Of a stretch of 58,770 nucleotides of DNA, positions 40,661 through 49,682 are shown in pieces. Origin of the DNA: Actinomycetes bacterium (GTDB lineage Bacteria; Actinomycetota; Acidimicrobiia; Acidimicrobiales; Bog-793); assembly GCA_021838945.1 (NCBI GenBank), contig JAKCCH010000006.1, forward strand, positions 1-58,770. The letters are read 5' to 3'. The translations under genes and the position numbers were made by a program. The notes under the pieces were generated by a model. The model ran no database searches, was not told where the DNA came from, and saw only the letters and a list, made by a program, of their open reading frames with translations. Every line of letters begins with the position of its first letter. Position 1 is the stretch's first letter.

Positions 40661-42279
40661 GCCGCGGCTCGAGCCCGGGCGTGCAGAGAAGGCTCTGCTT
40701 CACGCGCTTCACGTGCTTGGCGAGTCTCGCCGGGGGGGCTGCCGAGCCTCGCCGACACCGAACGCGGGAGGACGCTGATGCCCTTCGCCTTCGCCCGCCA
40801 GGCCGACAGCACGATGCTCCGCACGTCTCCTGCCGTCGCGCCCTCCTCCAGCGGAACGGTCGTCGAGACCCCGGCGTCGACGGACCGCTGCATCACGGCC
40901 TGCAGCCTGACCGGCCAGGCGGAGGGCAAAAAGGGTCCTGCAGGGTCCGGCCACGCCTCGATCCCGGGCGAAGTGCCTGCGAGGAGCGAGACGTCGCCCG
41001 TGGGCCAGATGGCGGTCAGGGCTGCGTTCCGCAAGCGTGGCCACCGGGCACGCCCGCCACTCGGCCGCCGCACGTCGGCATGGACGCTCCGCTCGAAACC
41101 CAGGAACGCGCCACGCTCGCGCGCGAGCTTCGCACTCGCCTCGCGGGCGCTCGCCTCGACGTGCCGGGCGACGCGTCCGGCGAGCTGCAGCGCCCGCTCG
41201 CTGCCGTACTCGACGCCGAGCGCCTCCGACAGCGAGGCGAGGCCCATGACTCCGAGCCCGACCTTCCGGCTGTTGTGTGCCGCCCGCTCCATCGCGGGGA
41301 CGGGGTACGAGCTGACGTCGACCGCGTCGTCGAGAAATCGGACCGCCATCGCCACGACGTGGCGGAGCCGGTCCCAGTCGATTCCCCGACCCCGGATGAA
41401 GCGCACCAGGTTGAGTGCCCCGAGGTTGCACGTCTCGTACGGAAGGAGCGGGATCTCGGCGTAGGGATCGACGGCCTCGATCCGGCCGAGGTCCGGCATC
41501 GGGTTCGAACGGTTCAGAGCATCGAGGAACACGATGCCCGGCTGACCGGTGGCGAGCACCGAGTCGTAGATCGCCTCCAGCAGCTCCGCAGCGCGGACCG
41601 TGCCCACGACGTCTCCGGTCCTCGGAGTCACGAGACGGAACAAGCCGTTCCGCTGTGCCGCGCGCAGGAGCGAGTCCGGCAGGCCGACCATGAGCTTCAC
41701 CGCGCCTGTTTGGACTGTTGAGGACGAGGCAGCTGCCACGAGCTCGACGATGTCGGGATGAGAGGCGTCGAGCACGGCCAGGCTCGATCCGGGCAACCGT
41801 CCTCTCGATGCGACGATGTCTGCCGAGGCGTCGAGCAGCCGCAACCACGACATGGGTCCTGCGGCGAGACCGCCGGTGCTCGACACCTTGTCGCCATCGG
41901 GGCGCAGGTGCGAGAGCGAGAAACCGACCGCTCCACCGGCTTGGTAGACGAGCGCCGCGTCGGACAGCGCCGAGAAGATCGACCGCAGAGAGTCCTCCAC
42001 CGGCAGCACGGCAGAGCCGGCCAGCATGCCTACCCCGGTGCCGGCGTTTCGCAGTGTCGTCGGTCCCGGCAGGAACTCGAGGCGGCGCATCGCCTCGGCG
42101 AATTCCGCTGCAAAGTGATCCTCGCCGCCCCGGCGGTACAGCTCCTCGGCAGCGGCCACGTGCCGGGCAACTCGTTCGGCCATGCCGTCGAACGTCTCGA
42201 CGACCGAGCCGGACTCACTCCTTCTCAGGTATCGCTCCTCCAGCACTGCCTGCGCGGTGGCGGAGGGAGAGGCGCCCAT
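40621..42279 (-). CDS. Class II ribonucleotide reductase-like protein (NrdZ/NrdJ-like), active-site cysteines lost
   Basis: 552 residues from ATG 42279; the longer track ORF is read-through. Alignment to class II NrdJ is clear: VLPVEDSLRSIFSALSDAALVYQAGGAVGF, SSTGGLAAGPMSWLRL, RTGDVVGTVRAAELLEAIYDS, LLPYETCNLGALNL, RKVGLGVMGLASL and WPTGDVSLLAGTSPGIE. However, the radical-site NPCGE box reads DPYAE, and the redox Cys in the SACFVLPVEDS region is replaced (AGSAVLPVEDS). Only the third Cys (ETCNLG) remains. The C-terminal CxxC shuttle and any ATP cone are absent. Normal nucleotide reduction therefore looks impossible; a regulatory or B12/nucleotide-binding role is conceivable. It has a DosR-like promoter. 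Confidence 0.85.
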   Translation of the reverse strand: MGASPSATAQAVLEERYLRRSESGSVVETFDGMAERVARHVAAAEELYRRGGEDHFAAEFAEAMRRLEFLPGPTTLRNAGTGVGMLAGSAVLPVEDSLRSIFSALSDAALVYQAGGAVGFSLSHLRPDGDKVSSTGGLAAGPMSWLRLLDASADIVASRGRLPGSSLAVLDASHPDIVELVAAASSSTVQTGAVKLMVGLPDSLLRAAQRNGLFRLVTPRTGDVVGTVRAAELLEAIYDSVLATGQPGIVFLDALNRSNPMPDLGRIEAVDPYAEIPLLPYETCNLGALNLVRFIRGRGIDWDRLRHVVAMAVRFLDDAVDVSSYPVPAMERAAHNSRKVGLGVMGLASLSEALGVEYGSERALQLAGRVARHVEASAREASAKLARERGAFLGFERSVHADVRRPSGGRARWPRLRNAALTAIWPTGDVSLLAGTSPGIEAWPDPAGPFLPSAWPVRLQAVMQRSVDAGVSTTVPLEEGATAGDVRSIVLSAWRAKAKGISVLPRSVSARLGSPPGETRQAREAREAEPSLHARARAAAQPRSRRAPSRVA

Positions 42280-42282
42280 GTG

Positions 42283-42299
42283 CCAAGGATCGTCCTTGG
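42283..42299 (-). promoter_or_regulatory. Perfect inverted repeat at the start of the NrdZ-like transcript
   Basis: CCAAGGA-TCG-TCCTTGG lies directly before the ATG and overlaps the presumed -10 GATCCT (42286-42291). It could be a repressor operator or, if transcribed, a hairpin. With the DosR-like box 15 nt further upstream it suggests dual control. Confidence 0.45.
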
Positions 42300-42313
42300 G
42301 CGATCCTGGAGGT

Positions 42314-42328
42314 AGGGCCGAAAGTCTC
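42314..42328 (-). promoter_or_regulatory. DosR/DevR-like box upstream of the NrdZ-like gene
   Basis: Minus strand GAGACTTTCGGCCCT, 13-14 of 15 positions matching other strong copies. Twenty-two nt downstream is GATCCT, then 6 nt and ATG 42279. Confidence 0.75.
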
Positions 42329-42329
42329 G

Positions 42330-42350
42330 AAAAGGGCTGACGATCAGCCC
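42330..42350 (-). terminator. Intrinsic terminator of the hydrogenase operon
   Basis: On the minus strand GGGCTGA-TCG-TCAGCCC is followed by TTTT, 54 nt after the DUF6390 gene stop. It directly abuts the DosR-like box of the next gene and so insulates it from operon read-through. Confidence 0.75.
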
Positions 42351-42404
42351 TCGCCCCACTTGGGCCGGCTCGGCCCTTCTCGCGCCGGGCGACCTCCGCC
42401 ACGC

Positions 42405-43208
42405 CTATCCTCGCTCGGCCGCGACCGCCGGCCCGGGAACGGCACAGGCGTTGACGGCTTCGAGGTTGCGCCTCGTGCACAGACGCAGCCACCGAAGTGA
42501 GCTTGGGCTCAAGCGGTCGCAGACCCAGTCCCAGTGGAGCGAGACCACGTCCCCCGGGCTGAGCCGCCCGGCTGACAGGCCGGCCTGAGCGTGCTCGGAA
42601 CGAGCCTCCCCGAGCACGAGGCGCGACCCTTCGAACGCGAGCAGGCGGCTTTGCACCGTGACCCGGTCGCCGCTCGCCGACTCGACGGTCCCCCACCGGA
42701 TCCGGCAACGGTCGAGCACCTCGAGCGCGGCGGCCACGGCTCCGGCGCCGGCGCCGCCGGCCCCGCCCCCCCGCAGCAGGCCGACCCACGGGTAGACGGC
42801 GAAGACGTGGAAATTGTGCTGGGGAACCCCGCCTCGCGGCACCGCCTCGAGCAGAGGACCGAGCCGGCGGCCGGCCCTCGTTGAGAAACGCTCGCCCAAC
42901 TCAGCCCACATCACCCTCCCCGGCACGCGTTCGACGAGCTCGTTACCGACCCAGTACGCCTCCACCACGCGGCGATCGAGCGGGTCACCGATCCCGTTGC
43001 TGCCCGCGATCAGCTCCAAGTACGGCCAAGCACCGTCGAACCGCCGCTCCAGATCCACCACCAAGCTCGGATCGCTCCCGTCCCTGACGGCATCGAGCAG
43101 CTCGGCCGAGTCGGCCGGGCCGCAGAAGCCGAGCAGGTTCGGCGGGATGGCGTATCTGGCGAACAGCAGGGCGCCCGGTGCCGTCGCGGCGAGAGGTGCC
43201 ACCTTCAT
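42405..43208 (-). CDS. DUF6390-like protein of hydrogenase operons
   Basis: 267 residues from ATG 43208, which overlaps the permease stop as ATGA. The opening GALLFARYAIPPNLLGFCGPADSAELL and the middle PQHNFHVFAVYPWVGLLRGG are recognisable as the DUF6390-type protein often encoded with actinobacterial group 3b hydrogenases; its function is unknown. His and Cys residues (FCGP, QHNFH, LHWDWVCD) could bind a metal, suggesting a maturation or nickel-handling role, which is inference. It is the ninth and last gene of the operon. The 617-residue track ORF is an artefact joined to shadow sequence. Confidence 0.7.
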   Translation of the reverse strand: MKVAPLAATAPGALLFARYAIPPNLLGFCGPADSAELLDAVRDGSDPSLVVDLERRFDGAWPYLELIAGSNGIGDPLDRRVVEAYWVGNELVERVPGRVMWAELGERFSTRAGRRLGPLLEAVPRGGVPQHNFHVFAVYPWVGLLRGGGAGGAGAGAVAAALEVLDRCRIRWGTVESASGDRVTVQSRLLAFEGSRLVLGEARSEHAQAGLSAGRLSPGDVVSLHWDWVCDRLSPSSLRWLRLCTRRNLEAVNACAVPGPAVAAERG

Positions 43209-44224
43209 CCCGGCCTGCTCCGTGCCCCGAGGAGGAGCTGCGGTCGGCGCAACGCCTGCCAGAGCACGACCGCGGTCCCGGCAGCCACGAGGGACAAGCC
43301 AACCGTGACGGGCACGGGCGAGAGGGATGCCGTCCCCGCGAGCGCCTGAAGCAGCGCAGTCAGCAACGCGCTCCCGACGAGCACGGACGTGACGTCGACG
43401 GCCCGGGCGTTCGCGAGCGCGCTCATCCAGAGCCCGACGTAGAGCGCAAGGAGGCTCCCGGTGAGGAGGATCCAGCCGAGCTGCGAGGCGTCGAAGGAGA
43501 CGAGAGCACCGCCGTGGCCGGTGAGCACCAGGTAGCCGATGAGGGCGAGGGCGCCGACACCCATCCGGGTGAGCGAGACGGCTGAGGGCGTGAGGTCGCG
43601 AAGCAGCACCTTCGCGACCACGACCTCGACCGCCCAGATCAGGGTCGAGGCGAGCACCAGCAGCTCGCCCCGGTCCGCTGCGAGGCGGCCCACACCACCG
43701 GCGATAGCCACCTGGCCGACGAGGAGGAGCGCGATGGCGGCGAGGTTCCAGCGGGTGAGGCGCTCGCGCAGAGCGAAGAAGCCGAGGAGCCCGACCCAGA
43801 CGACGAGCGTGTCCCGAAAGAACGCTGCGGGCGTCGCCGCAGTGTCGGCCAGGCCGTCGAAGAAGAGCACGAAGGCGAGGCCGCCACCGGCGAGGCCGAC
43901 GTACCCGAGCCCGAGCGCCCGGGTGAGCGGGCGGAGCGGGCGGAACGGGCCGACCGGACGGCGGGACGCTGCCGGGGTTGGCCGGCCGACCTCGAGGAAA
44001 CGGGCGAGGAAGGGCAGCCCGCGGGAGCTGCGCGAGCGCCGCCACCGCAGACCTGCCGCCGCGGCGATCGCGAGCACCGCCGTCGCCACGACGTTCTTGG
44101 CCGTGGTGTACACAGCGGGCGAGGAGACGGCATGCACGCCGTAGCCGTTGACGAAGACGGACACGCCACTCGTCGTTGCGGCGCCGGCCGCTATCCATGC
44201 GCCGGAGAGTCGGCGACGGGTCAT
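43205..44224 (-). CDS. EamA/DMT-family permease in the hydrogenase operon
   Basis: 339 residues from ATG 44224 (ATGA overlap with hypC). About ten hydrophobic segments form two EamA repeats, each ending like LGWILLTGSLLALYVGLWMSALANA. A hydrophilic insert of about 35 residues after helix 2 is rich in Arg and Pro (RRPVGPFRPLRPLTRALGL). The substrate is unknown. Its place inside a hydrogenase operon is not standard; it might carry nickel or a cofactor precursor, but nothing in the sequence proves this. Confidence 0.78.
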   Translation of the reverse strand: MTRRRLSGAWIAAGAATTSGVSVFVNGYGVHAVSSPAVYTTAKNVVATAVLAIAAAAGLRWRRSRSSRGLPFLARFLEVGRPTPAASRRPVGPFRPLRPLTRALGLGYVGLAGGGLAFVLFFDGLADTAATPAAFFRDTLVVWVGLLGFFALRERLTRWNLAAIALLLVGQVAIAGGVGRLAADRGELLVLASTLIWAVEVVVAKVLLRDLTPSAVSLTRMGVGALALIGYLVLTGHGGALVSFDASQLGWILLTGSLLALYVGLWMSALANARAVDVTSVLVGSALLTALLQALAGTASLSPVPVTVGLSLVAAGTAVVLWQALRRPQLLLGARSRPG

Positions 44225-44526
44225 GACTGCACCTCCGGTGTCTCGTGCGCCGCTGCACGTAGCTCGGCCGCCACCTGTTCCGCCTCGACCGCGTCGGCTC
44301 GCCCGACGGCGTACCCGCTGTGCACGACGAGCCACTCCCCTACGGCGGGCGCCGGACCGTCGAGTGCGAGCAGGGAGACCCGGTAGCGGCGGCCGTCCAT
44401 GTCCTCGACCTCGACCGCCCCCACCCCCGCCCCCACCAGCCCCGGCTCGGCCAGCGACTCCGAGTCCTCCTCCTCGGTCCTACCCCCGGGTACGGAGACG
44501 ACCCGGTGCAACCGGCTCATGCACAT
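44221..44526 (-). CDS. hypC: HypC/HupF family hydrogenase maturation chaperone
   Basis: 101 residues. The N-terminus reads MCMSRLHRVVSV; the HypC family requires Cys2 after the initiator Met. I therefore chose ATG 44526, although the ATG at 44520 would give a neater overlap with the protease stop. The beta-barrel segment VGEWLVVHSGYAVGR corresponds to the family GDWVLVHVGFA motif. HypC carries the Fe(CN)2CO unit and guides it to the large subunit precursor. Other hyp genes (A, B, D, E, F) are not in the window. Confidence 0.85.
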   Translation of the reverse strand: MCMSRLHRVVSVPGGRTEEEDSESLAEPGLVGAGVGAVEVEDMDGRRYRVSLLALDGPAPAVGEWLVVHSGYAVGRADAVEAEQVAAELRAAAHETPEVQS

Positions 44527-45026
44527 GGCATCTCCTCGCGCGCGACCACACTCGTCGGATCGGGATCTGCCCGGTGTGCGAGGGACTCGATCCGGCGGAC
44601 GACCGCGGGGACTGCGGCGGCCACCGCCCTGCTGAGGCCCTCGCCCGGGGTGAAGTCCTCGCCCTCCACGGCGAGCACGACGACGCTCGACGGCACCCTC
44701 CCGAGCACTCGCGCGAGCTGGACGGCGCGTGCCACGCCGATCCCGTGCGTGCTCGTCGGCGCGAGCACCTCCGCATCGGCCACGGCGCTCAGGTCCAGCT
44801 CGAAGACGGTCCCCGGCCGTGCGCCGGATCGGGCCGCGTCCACGACGAGGACGAGGTCGGCACTGTCGAAGGACTCGACGAGGTCGAGGGGCTCGCTCAC
44901 CCGGTCGACGAGGCTCGCCGCAAGGCCGCTGCGGCGAAGGGCGTCCACGACCGCCCCGCCGACCCCGTCGTCCCTCCGGTACGGGTTGCCCACGCCGGCG
45001 ACGACGATGCGGTGGGCCACCGTCAT
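44517..45026 (-). CDS. [NiFe] hydrogenase maturation endopeptidase (HycI/HyaD family)
   Basis: 169 residues from ATG 45026 (ATGA overlap with the large subunit). GVGNPYRRDDGVG is the family signature GNxxxxDDG, with the metal-sensing Asp; the following VVDAARSGARPG and STHGIGVARAVQLA (the latter near the central His) fit. It removes the C-terminal tail of the large subunit after nickel insertion. The substrate is encoded directly upstream and has the expected tail of nine residues after DPCISCAAH. Confidence 0.9.
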   Translation of the reverse strand: MTVAHRIVVAGVGNPYRRDDGVGGAVVDALRRSGLAASLVDRVSEPLDLVESFDSADLVLVVDAARSGARPGTVFELDLSAVADAEVLAPTSTHGIGVARAVQLARVLGRVPSSVVVLAVEGEDFTPGEGLSRAVAAAVPAVVRRIESLAHRADPDPTSVVAREEMPCA

Positions 45027-46342
45027 CGCCCGACCACCGAGACGTCGAGGAAGTGCGCAGCGCACGAGATGCAGGGATCGTGGTTGCGCACCGCCTGCTC
45101 ACAGCGCCACTGAAGCTCCGAGTCGGGCAGGTCGAGCGAGTTCTGCGCCACCCGCCGCAGGTCTTCCTCGATCGACAGCTGGTTCTGCGACGTCGGTGGC
45201 ACGATCCGGGCCCGCAGGATGGTGCCATCGGCGTCGATCTCGTACTGCTGGAACAGCGTCCCCCGCGGCGCCTCCGTCGCTCCTGTCCCCACGGACCGCT
45301 CGAGCTCGGGGGCAGTGACGGGCACGGCGGGGCGCGGCGGCGGTTGGTACGACTCGACGAGCCGGAGGGCCTCCTCGCAGGCGGCGACGAGCTCGACCGA
45401 GCGCACGACGATGCTCCGGAACGGGTTGCGGCACTCCGGACCGAGGCCGGCGTGCTCGGCCGCCTCGGCGGCACGCGGCGGCAGCGCCGCTCGGTTCAGC
45501 GCATAGCGGGCGAGCGGTCCGGTGAGATACGGAGTCGTGCCGAGCAGTCGTGCATGGAGGGCCGTCGAGTGAGGGACCTGCTCCTCGGTGACGGCAGCAA
45601 GGAACTCGTCGGCGGAGCCGGACAACCCCGAGGAGGACCGCGGCCGCCCCCGTTCGATCGCGTACCGGCCCGAGTCCTCGAGAGCGGCGAAGGCGTACGG
45701 GGACTCGACGTCGAGGAACACGAAGTCCCCCACCCACTCCACCGTCTCGATCGCCGCCTCGAGTGCTCGCTGCAGCGGTTCGCGCAGCGACGCGATCGCC
45801 TCGGCAGGAGGAGCCGAGTAGAAGCCCCCGACCCGCACGTTCACCGGGTGCACCGCCCTGCCCCCGATCGTGCTCATCACGAGGTTGCCCGTGCGCTTCA
45901 GGGCCAGTCCCCGCTCGACTGCCCCCCTGTCGTGCTCGGCCAGCTCGACCGCGTCGGCGAGCCCGAGGAAGTCGGGGGCGTGCAGGAGGTAGACGTGCAG
46001 GGCGTGGCTCTGGATCCACTCCCCGCAGTACAGGAGCCGCCGCAGGTCCCAGATCTCATCGTCCACGACTGCACCACAGGCGTCCTCCACAGCCGCGCAC
46101 GCGCTCATCTGGTACGCCACCGGGCAGATCCCGCAGATGCGCGCCGTCAGGTCGGGCGCCTCGGTGAAGTGGCGTCCCACGAGCAGCGCCTCGAAGTAGC
46201 GGGGCGGCTCGAAGATCTCGAGAGCGACGTCGGTGACCCGCTCGCCATCCACGCTGATGCGCAGCGCCCCCTCCCCCTCGACGCGGGCGAGGGCGCCGAG
46301 GGAGACGCTCCGGGACCGGCCGGTCGCGGGCGAGCCGGTCAT
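45023..46342 (-). CDS. hydA: Group 3b [NiFe] hydrogenase large subunit (alpha)
   Basis: 439 residues from ATG 46342; the track ORF (694) adds unrelated sequence. The proximal nickel motif L1 is [14 protein letters not shown], and the distal L2 is DPCISCAAH, followed by a 9-residue tail for maturation cleavage. L1 with Tyr in place of His is typical of cytosolic group 3 (NAD(P)-linked) enzymes. With the Fe-S and diaphorase subunits encoded upstream it makes the bidirectional NADP-linked sulfhydrogenase-type complex HydBGDA. Mycobacterial relatives act in redox balance under hypoxia. Confidence 0.93.
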   Translation of the reverse strand: MTGSPATGRSRSVSLGALARVEGEGALRISVDGERVTDVALEIFEPPRYFEALLVGRHFTEAPDLTARICGICPVAYQMSACAAVEDACGAVVDDEIWDLRRLLYCGEWIQSHALHVYLLHAPDFLGLADAVELAEHDRGAVERGLALKRTGNLVMSTIGGRAVHPVNVRVGGFYSAPPAEAIASLREPLQRALEAAIETVEWVGDFVFLDVESPYAFAALEDSGRYAIERGRPRSSSGLSGSADEFLAAVTEEQVPHSTALHARLLGTTPYLTGPLARYALNRAALPPRAAEAAEHAGLGPECRNPFRSIVVRSVELVAACEEALRLVESYQPPPRPAVPVTAPELERSVGTGATEAPRGTLFQQYEIDADGTILRARIVPPTSQNQLSIEEDLRRVAQNSLDLPDSELQWRCEQAVRNHDPCISCAAHFLDVSVVGR

Positions 46343-47145
46343 GATCCCTCCCTGCCGGCTCGAGCCGCACGAGCGGCGGCCGCCGCCTCGGCGGCCTCGC
46401 CGTCGAATCCCGGCGCCCCCGCGTTGAACGTCTGGAACAGCCTCGACACCGCCAACGGCGACATCCCGTCGGCCCGCAGACGTCTTGCGAGCGACACCAC
46501 GTTCGGCGACTCGGTCGGCCCGAAGCACCCGTAACACCCCCGCCCGACCGCCGGGCAGAGCGCGCCACAGCCCGCGCGGGTGACGGGGCCGAGGCACGGG
46601 TTGGCACCACGGACGAGGAGGCACGTCGTCCCTTGCCGCTTGCACTCCTGGCAGACCGAGTGCAAGGGGATCACCGGACGGCGCCCCGCCAGCACGGCCG
46701 TCAGCACCTCGAGCACCTGGCTCGAGGACACCGGGCAGCCCTGGAGCTCGAGGTCGACCTGGACGTAGGCGGAGATCGGGAACGACCCCTCGAGGGATGA
46801 CAGGTACTCCGGGTGCGCGTAGACGAGGCCCGCGTACTCTCCCGCGCCGGCCATGTTCCGAAGCGCCTGGACGCCCCCGGCAGTCGCGCAGGCGCCGATC
46901 GTCACGAGCAGGCGGGATTGCGCCCGGATTTGGCCGATCCGCTCGGCGTCCGCGGGCGTCGTCACCGAGCCCTCGACGAGGGAGATGTCGTAGGGACCGG
47001 GCTCGACCGCGCGTGTCATCTCGGTGAAGTGGGCGATCCGCACCGCACCGGCGAGTGACAGCAGCTCGTCCTCGCAGTCGAGGATGCTCAGCTGGCATCC
47101 GTCGCACGAGGCGAACTTCCAGACCGCGAGCGTCGGGACGCTCAC
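46339..47145 (-). CDS. hydD: Group 3b [NiFe] hydrogenase small subunit (delta)
   Basis: 268 residues from GTG 47145 (GTGA overlap with hydG). [18 protein letters not shown] is the proximal-cluster motif of hydrogenase small subunits, with [13 protein letters not shown] and [16 protein letters not shown] completing the fold. The medial and distal clusters use CxxC sets in [33 protein letters not shown] and [11 protein letters not shown]. It passes electrons from the NiFe site to HydG/HydB. No signal peptide is present, so the enzyme is cytosolic, as expected for group 3. Confidence 0.93.
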   Translation of the reverse strand: MSVPTLAVWKFASCDGCQLSILDCEDELLSLAGAVRIAHFTEMTRAVEPGPYDISLVEGSVTTPADAERIGQIRAQSRLLVTIGACATAGGVQALRNMAGAGEYAGLVYAHPEYLSSLEGSFPISAYVQVDLELQGCPVSSSQVLEVLTAVLAGRRPVIPLHSVCQECKRQGTTCLLVRGANPCLGPVTRAGCGALCPAVGRGCYGCFGPTESPNVVSLARRLRADGMSPLAVSRLFQTFNAGAPGFDGEAAEAAAAARAARAGREGS

Positions 47146-48056
47146 CGCTCCCGCTCCCGCATCAGGTGCGTCACTGCGCCTCCGTACGCCACGATGGGAC
47201 CGTCGCGGCAGAGGATGAGCGGCCCGAGCTGGCAGTGCCCGCACCAGCCGAGACCGCACTGCATGTTGCGCTCGAGCGACACGAAGATGCGGGACGGGTC
47301 CATCCCGAGCTTCTCGAGCGCCGCCGCAGTGAAGCGCATCATGATCTCCGGGCCGCACACGAGCGCCCGGGCGCCGCCGGGATCGATGCCGGCCGGTGCG
47401 ATCTGCGCAGTCACGAGACCGACGTGCCCGGTCCAGCCGGGTGTCGACACGTCGACGGTCACGCTGACGATCGCCCCGAGCGCAGCCCAGCGCGCCAGGT
47501 CGTCCGCAAAGATCACCTGTGCCTGCTCCCGTGCACCGGCGATCACGAAGAGACGTCCCCGGAGCCGGCCCGACGCGTCCGTGGACCGCCCCGCGAGGTC
47601 GTCGACGACGCTTCGGAGCGGGGCGAGGCCGATTCCACCGGCCACGACGACGACGTCCCCCTCAGCGAGCCAGTCGCCGTCTTCAGCGCCCCAGCCCTGA
47701 CCGAACGGCCCCCGGACTCCGACCAGACTGCCGGCGGAAGCAACGCACAGAGCATGTGTCACGGCGCCGACATCCCGGATCGTGTGGACGATCGATCCGG
47801 CACCGGCGGTGTGCAGGCCCTGGCCGGAGTCGCGGCCTGAGAGGCGGCTGGAGCGGCTCACCGAGATCGCCGCCTCTCCCACGCCGAAGGCCGTCAGCAT
47901 GTTGAACTGCCCGTGACGGGGGGGCGCCACAGCCATCTCAGCCTTGAGAGGGGCGAGAGTGAGAGAGGAGACGTCGGACGTCTCTCGCCGGTTGGCGACG
48001 ACGCGGTACAGGGCCGGATCCATCGGATCGCGTTCAACGGGCACGACTGCTCCCAT
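47142..48056 (-). CDS. hydG: Hydrogenase gamma subunit, FAD/NAD(P)-binding diaphorase
   Basis: 304 residues. An N-terminal FAD-binding beta-barrel ([21 protein letters not shown]) is followed by an NAD(P)-binding domain ([20 protein letters not shown] and CGPEIMMRF). The C-terminal [2Fe-2S] motif is [13 protein letters not shown]...C, as in dihydroorotate-dehydrogenase-type electron-transfer subunits. It oxidises or reduces NAD(P)H with electrons from HydD. The ATG at 48056 overlaps the cNMP-domain gene by 23 nt; MDPALYR at 48023 is an alternative start. Confidence 0.9.
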   Translation of the reverse strand: MGAVVPVERDPMDPALYRVVANRRETSDVSSLTLAPLKAEMAVAPPRHGQFNMLTAFGVGEAAISVSRSSRLSGRDSGQGLHTAGAGSIVHTIRDVGAVTHALCVASAGSLVGVRGPFGQGWGAEDGDWLAEGDVVVVAGGIGLAPLRSVVDDLAGRSTDASGRLRGRLFVIAGAREQAQVIFADDLARWAALGAIVSVTVDVSTPGWTGHVGLVTAQIAPAGIDPGGARALVCGPEIMMRFTAAALEKLGMDPSRIFVSLERNMQCGLGWCGHCQLGPLILCRDGPIVAYGGAVTHLMRERER

Positions 48057-48504
48057 AGAGGTCGAGCAGCCGCACCCTCGTCATCTGCAGACGCTCCAGC
48101 AGCACGCCTGCCACCCGGAAGGTGAGCCGGTGCCCGAGCTCGGGATCGGCGTCGGCCTTGTCCCGCAGGCAGGCGGCGTCGATCGCGATCGCTCCCACCG
48201 CGCCGGCCGCCCTCGCGTCGAAGTGCCAGCGGTAGGGCGGGAACATCCAGCTCCAGCCGACGACGCCGCCGGGCCCGACCGTCTCGATCACGATTGGGCC
48301 GCTGGCGGGAGCGTTGACCTCGATGGCGACCACGCCGCGACGGACGAGGTACAGCGTGTCAGCCGCCTCGCCTTCGGTGATGAGCAGCTCTCCTGCGTGC
48401 CACACCCGGTTGACGGCGCAGCCGGCCACCTCGCCGATGAGATCCACCGACAGCCCGGCGAGGAGCGGGTGGGTGGAGATGAGGTCGGCGATGTCCTGTT
48501 TCAT
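48034..48504 (-). CDS. Stand-alone cyclic-nucleotide-binding (CAP_ED) domain protein
   Basis: 156 residues from ATG 48504 (ATGA overlap with hydB). A single CRP-type effector domain is visible: [38 protein letters not shown] and a [10 protein letters not shown] strand. There is no helix-turn-helix, so it is not a complete transcription factor. The Arg of the phosphate-binding cassette seen in cAMP binders is not obvious, leaving the ligand open. Its place between hydB and hydG is recurrent in actinobacterial 3b hydrogenase operons, as far as I recall. It may gate the enzyme allosterically; inference. Confidence 0.8.
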   Translation of the reverse strand: MKQDIADLISTHPLLAGLSVDLIGEVAGCAVNRVWHAGELLITEGEAADTLYLVRRGVVAIEVNAPASGPIVIETVGPGGVVGWSWMFPPYRWHFDARAAGAVGAIAIDAACLRDKADADPELGHRLTFRVAGVLLERLQMTRVRLLDLYGSSRAR

Positions 48505-49679
48505 GCGGCACCCCCGCCTGCCGGCAACGCGGCTCCACGAAGAGCGGCCGCCTCCTCCGTGATGTCGATCCCGACAGGGCACCAGGTGATGCAACGGCCA
48601 CACCCGACGCAGCCCGACTGCCCGAACTGGTCCCACCACGTCGCGAGCTTGTGGGTCATCCACTGGCGGTAGCGGGACGACGTCGAGGCCCGGACGGCGC
48701 CGCCGTGCAGGTACGAGTGCTCCCGGTCGAAGCATGAGGCCCAGCGCCGCCGCCGCACCACCTGACCCGACAACTCCGTCGTGTCACGCACGTCCGCGCA
48801 GAAGCACGTCGGGCACGCCGAGGTGCAGTTCCCGCACGCCAGGCAACGGCGGGCGACCTCCGACCAGCGCTCGTGATCGAGGTTGGCGAGCAGCAGTTCC
48901 GGAAGCCCCTCCGTCACGAGTCGGCGTCCCATCCGAGCAGCGGCGCGGGAAAGGATGGCCTCCCGTTCGGATCGGTCGGCCTCGGTGGCCTTTCGTGTCG
49001 GTACCGCTGCCATGACCTCGGCGCCGCGGTCGGACACGACCCGCACGAGGAACCGGTGGTCGGCGACGGTGCCGGAGGCGATCTCCGTCAACACGAGATC
49101 CGGCGCGGCATCGGTGCCCTCGCAACCCGGACCGGTGCCCATCGACGAGCAGAAGCAGGTCCCCCCCGGTGAGCCGCACTCGACGACGGCCATGAACGCG
49201 GTGTCCCGGCGCCGCCTGTAGCGGGGATCCGGAACGGCTGCTCCGGCGAAGACGCGGTCGGTCACTCCCAACGCTGCGAAGTCGCAGGGCCGGAGCCCGA
49301 GGATCGCGAGAGGCAGTGGCTCGCGGCGGCTCGCCTTCGGCGTCGAGAGGAAGGTCACGTTCCCGCCCGGTTCCTGCCGGGCGCGCCAGAGCTCCTCCTC
49401 GGGTGGGAAGAGCTCCGCCTTCCACGAGCGAGCGGAGGAGGACCAGTCGAAGAACGCACCTCCCGCGGTGTCGGACAGGTCGTAGCGCCCCGGCGCTTGC
49501 TCGTCACGCATGCCACGCGGCAGGTCGACGACCCCGCCGAGCGGCCCCGGCTCGATCGCGCCCGACCGGACGACCGGTCCACGCACGTCGTAGCTGGCAT
49601 CCGCGAGCGCCATGATGAGCGCGTCGAGGCCGGCGACGTCGACGACGGCGAGATCGCCCGCGCGAGGACTCCAAGCCAT
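48501..49679 (-). CDS. hydB: Hydrogenase beta subunit, 4Fe-4S ferredoxin-type (anaerobic sulfite reductase A-like)
   Basis: 392 residues from ATG 49679. The N-terminal 250 residues contain the HydB/AsrA-type core ([21 protein letters not shown] and [18 protein letters not shown]). The C-terminus has two [4Fe-4S] motifs, [16 protein letters not shown] and [14 protein letters not shown]. It relays electrons between HydG and an external partner. As first gene of the operon it is preceded by TACCCT 7 nt before the ATG (leaderless), and a DosR-like box lies 21 nt higher. The stop of the transporter remnant lies only 3 nt upstream. Confidence 0.9.
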   Translation of the reverse strand: MAWSPRAGDLAVVDVAGLDALIMALADASYDVRGPVVRSGAIEPGPLGGVVDLPRGMRDEQAPGRYDLSDTAGGAFFDWSSSARSWKAELFPPEEELWRARQEPGGNVTFLSTPKASRREPLPLAILGLRPCDFAALGVTDRVFAGAAVPDPRYRRRRDTAFMAVVECGSPGGTCFCSSMGTGPGCEGTDAAPDLVLTEIASGTVADHRFLVRVVSDRGAEVMAAVPTRKATEADRSEREAILSRAAARMGRRLVTEGLPELLLANLDHERWSEVARRCLACGNCTSACPTCFCADVRDTTELSGQVVRRRRWASCFDREHSYLHGGAVRASTSSRYRQWMTHKLATWWDQFGQSGCVGCGRCITWCPVGIDITEEAAALRGAALPAGGGAA

Positions 49680-49682
49680 GCC

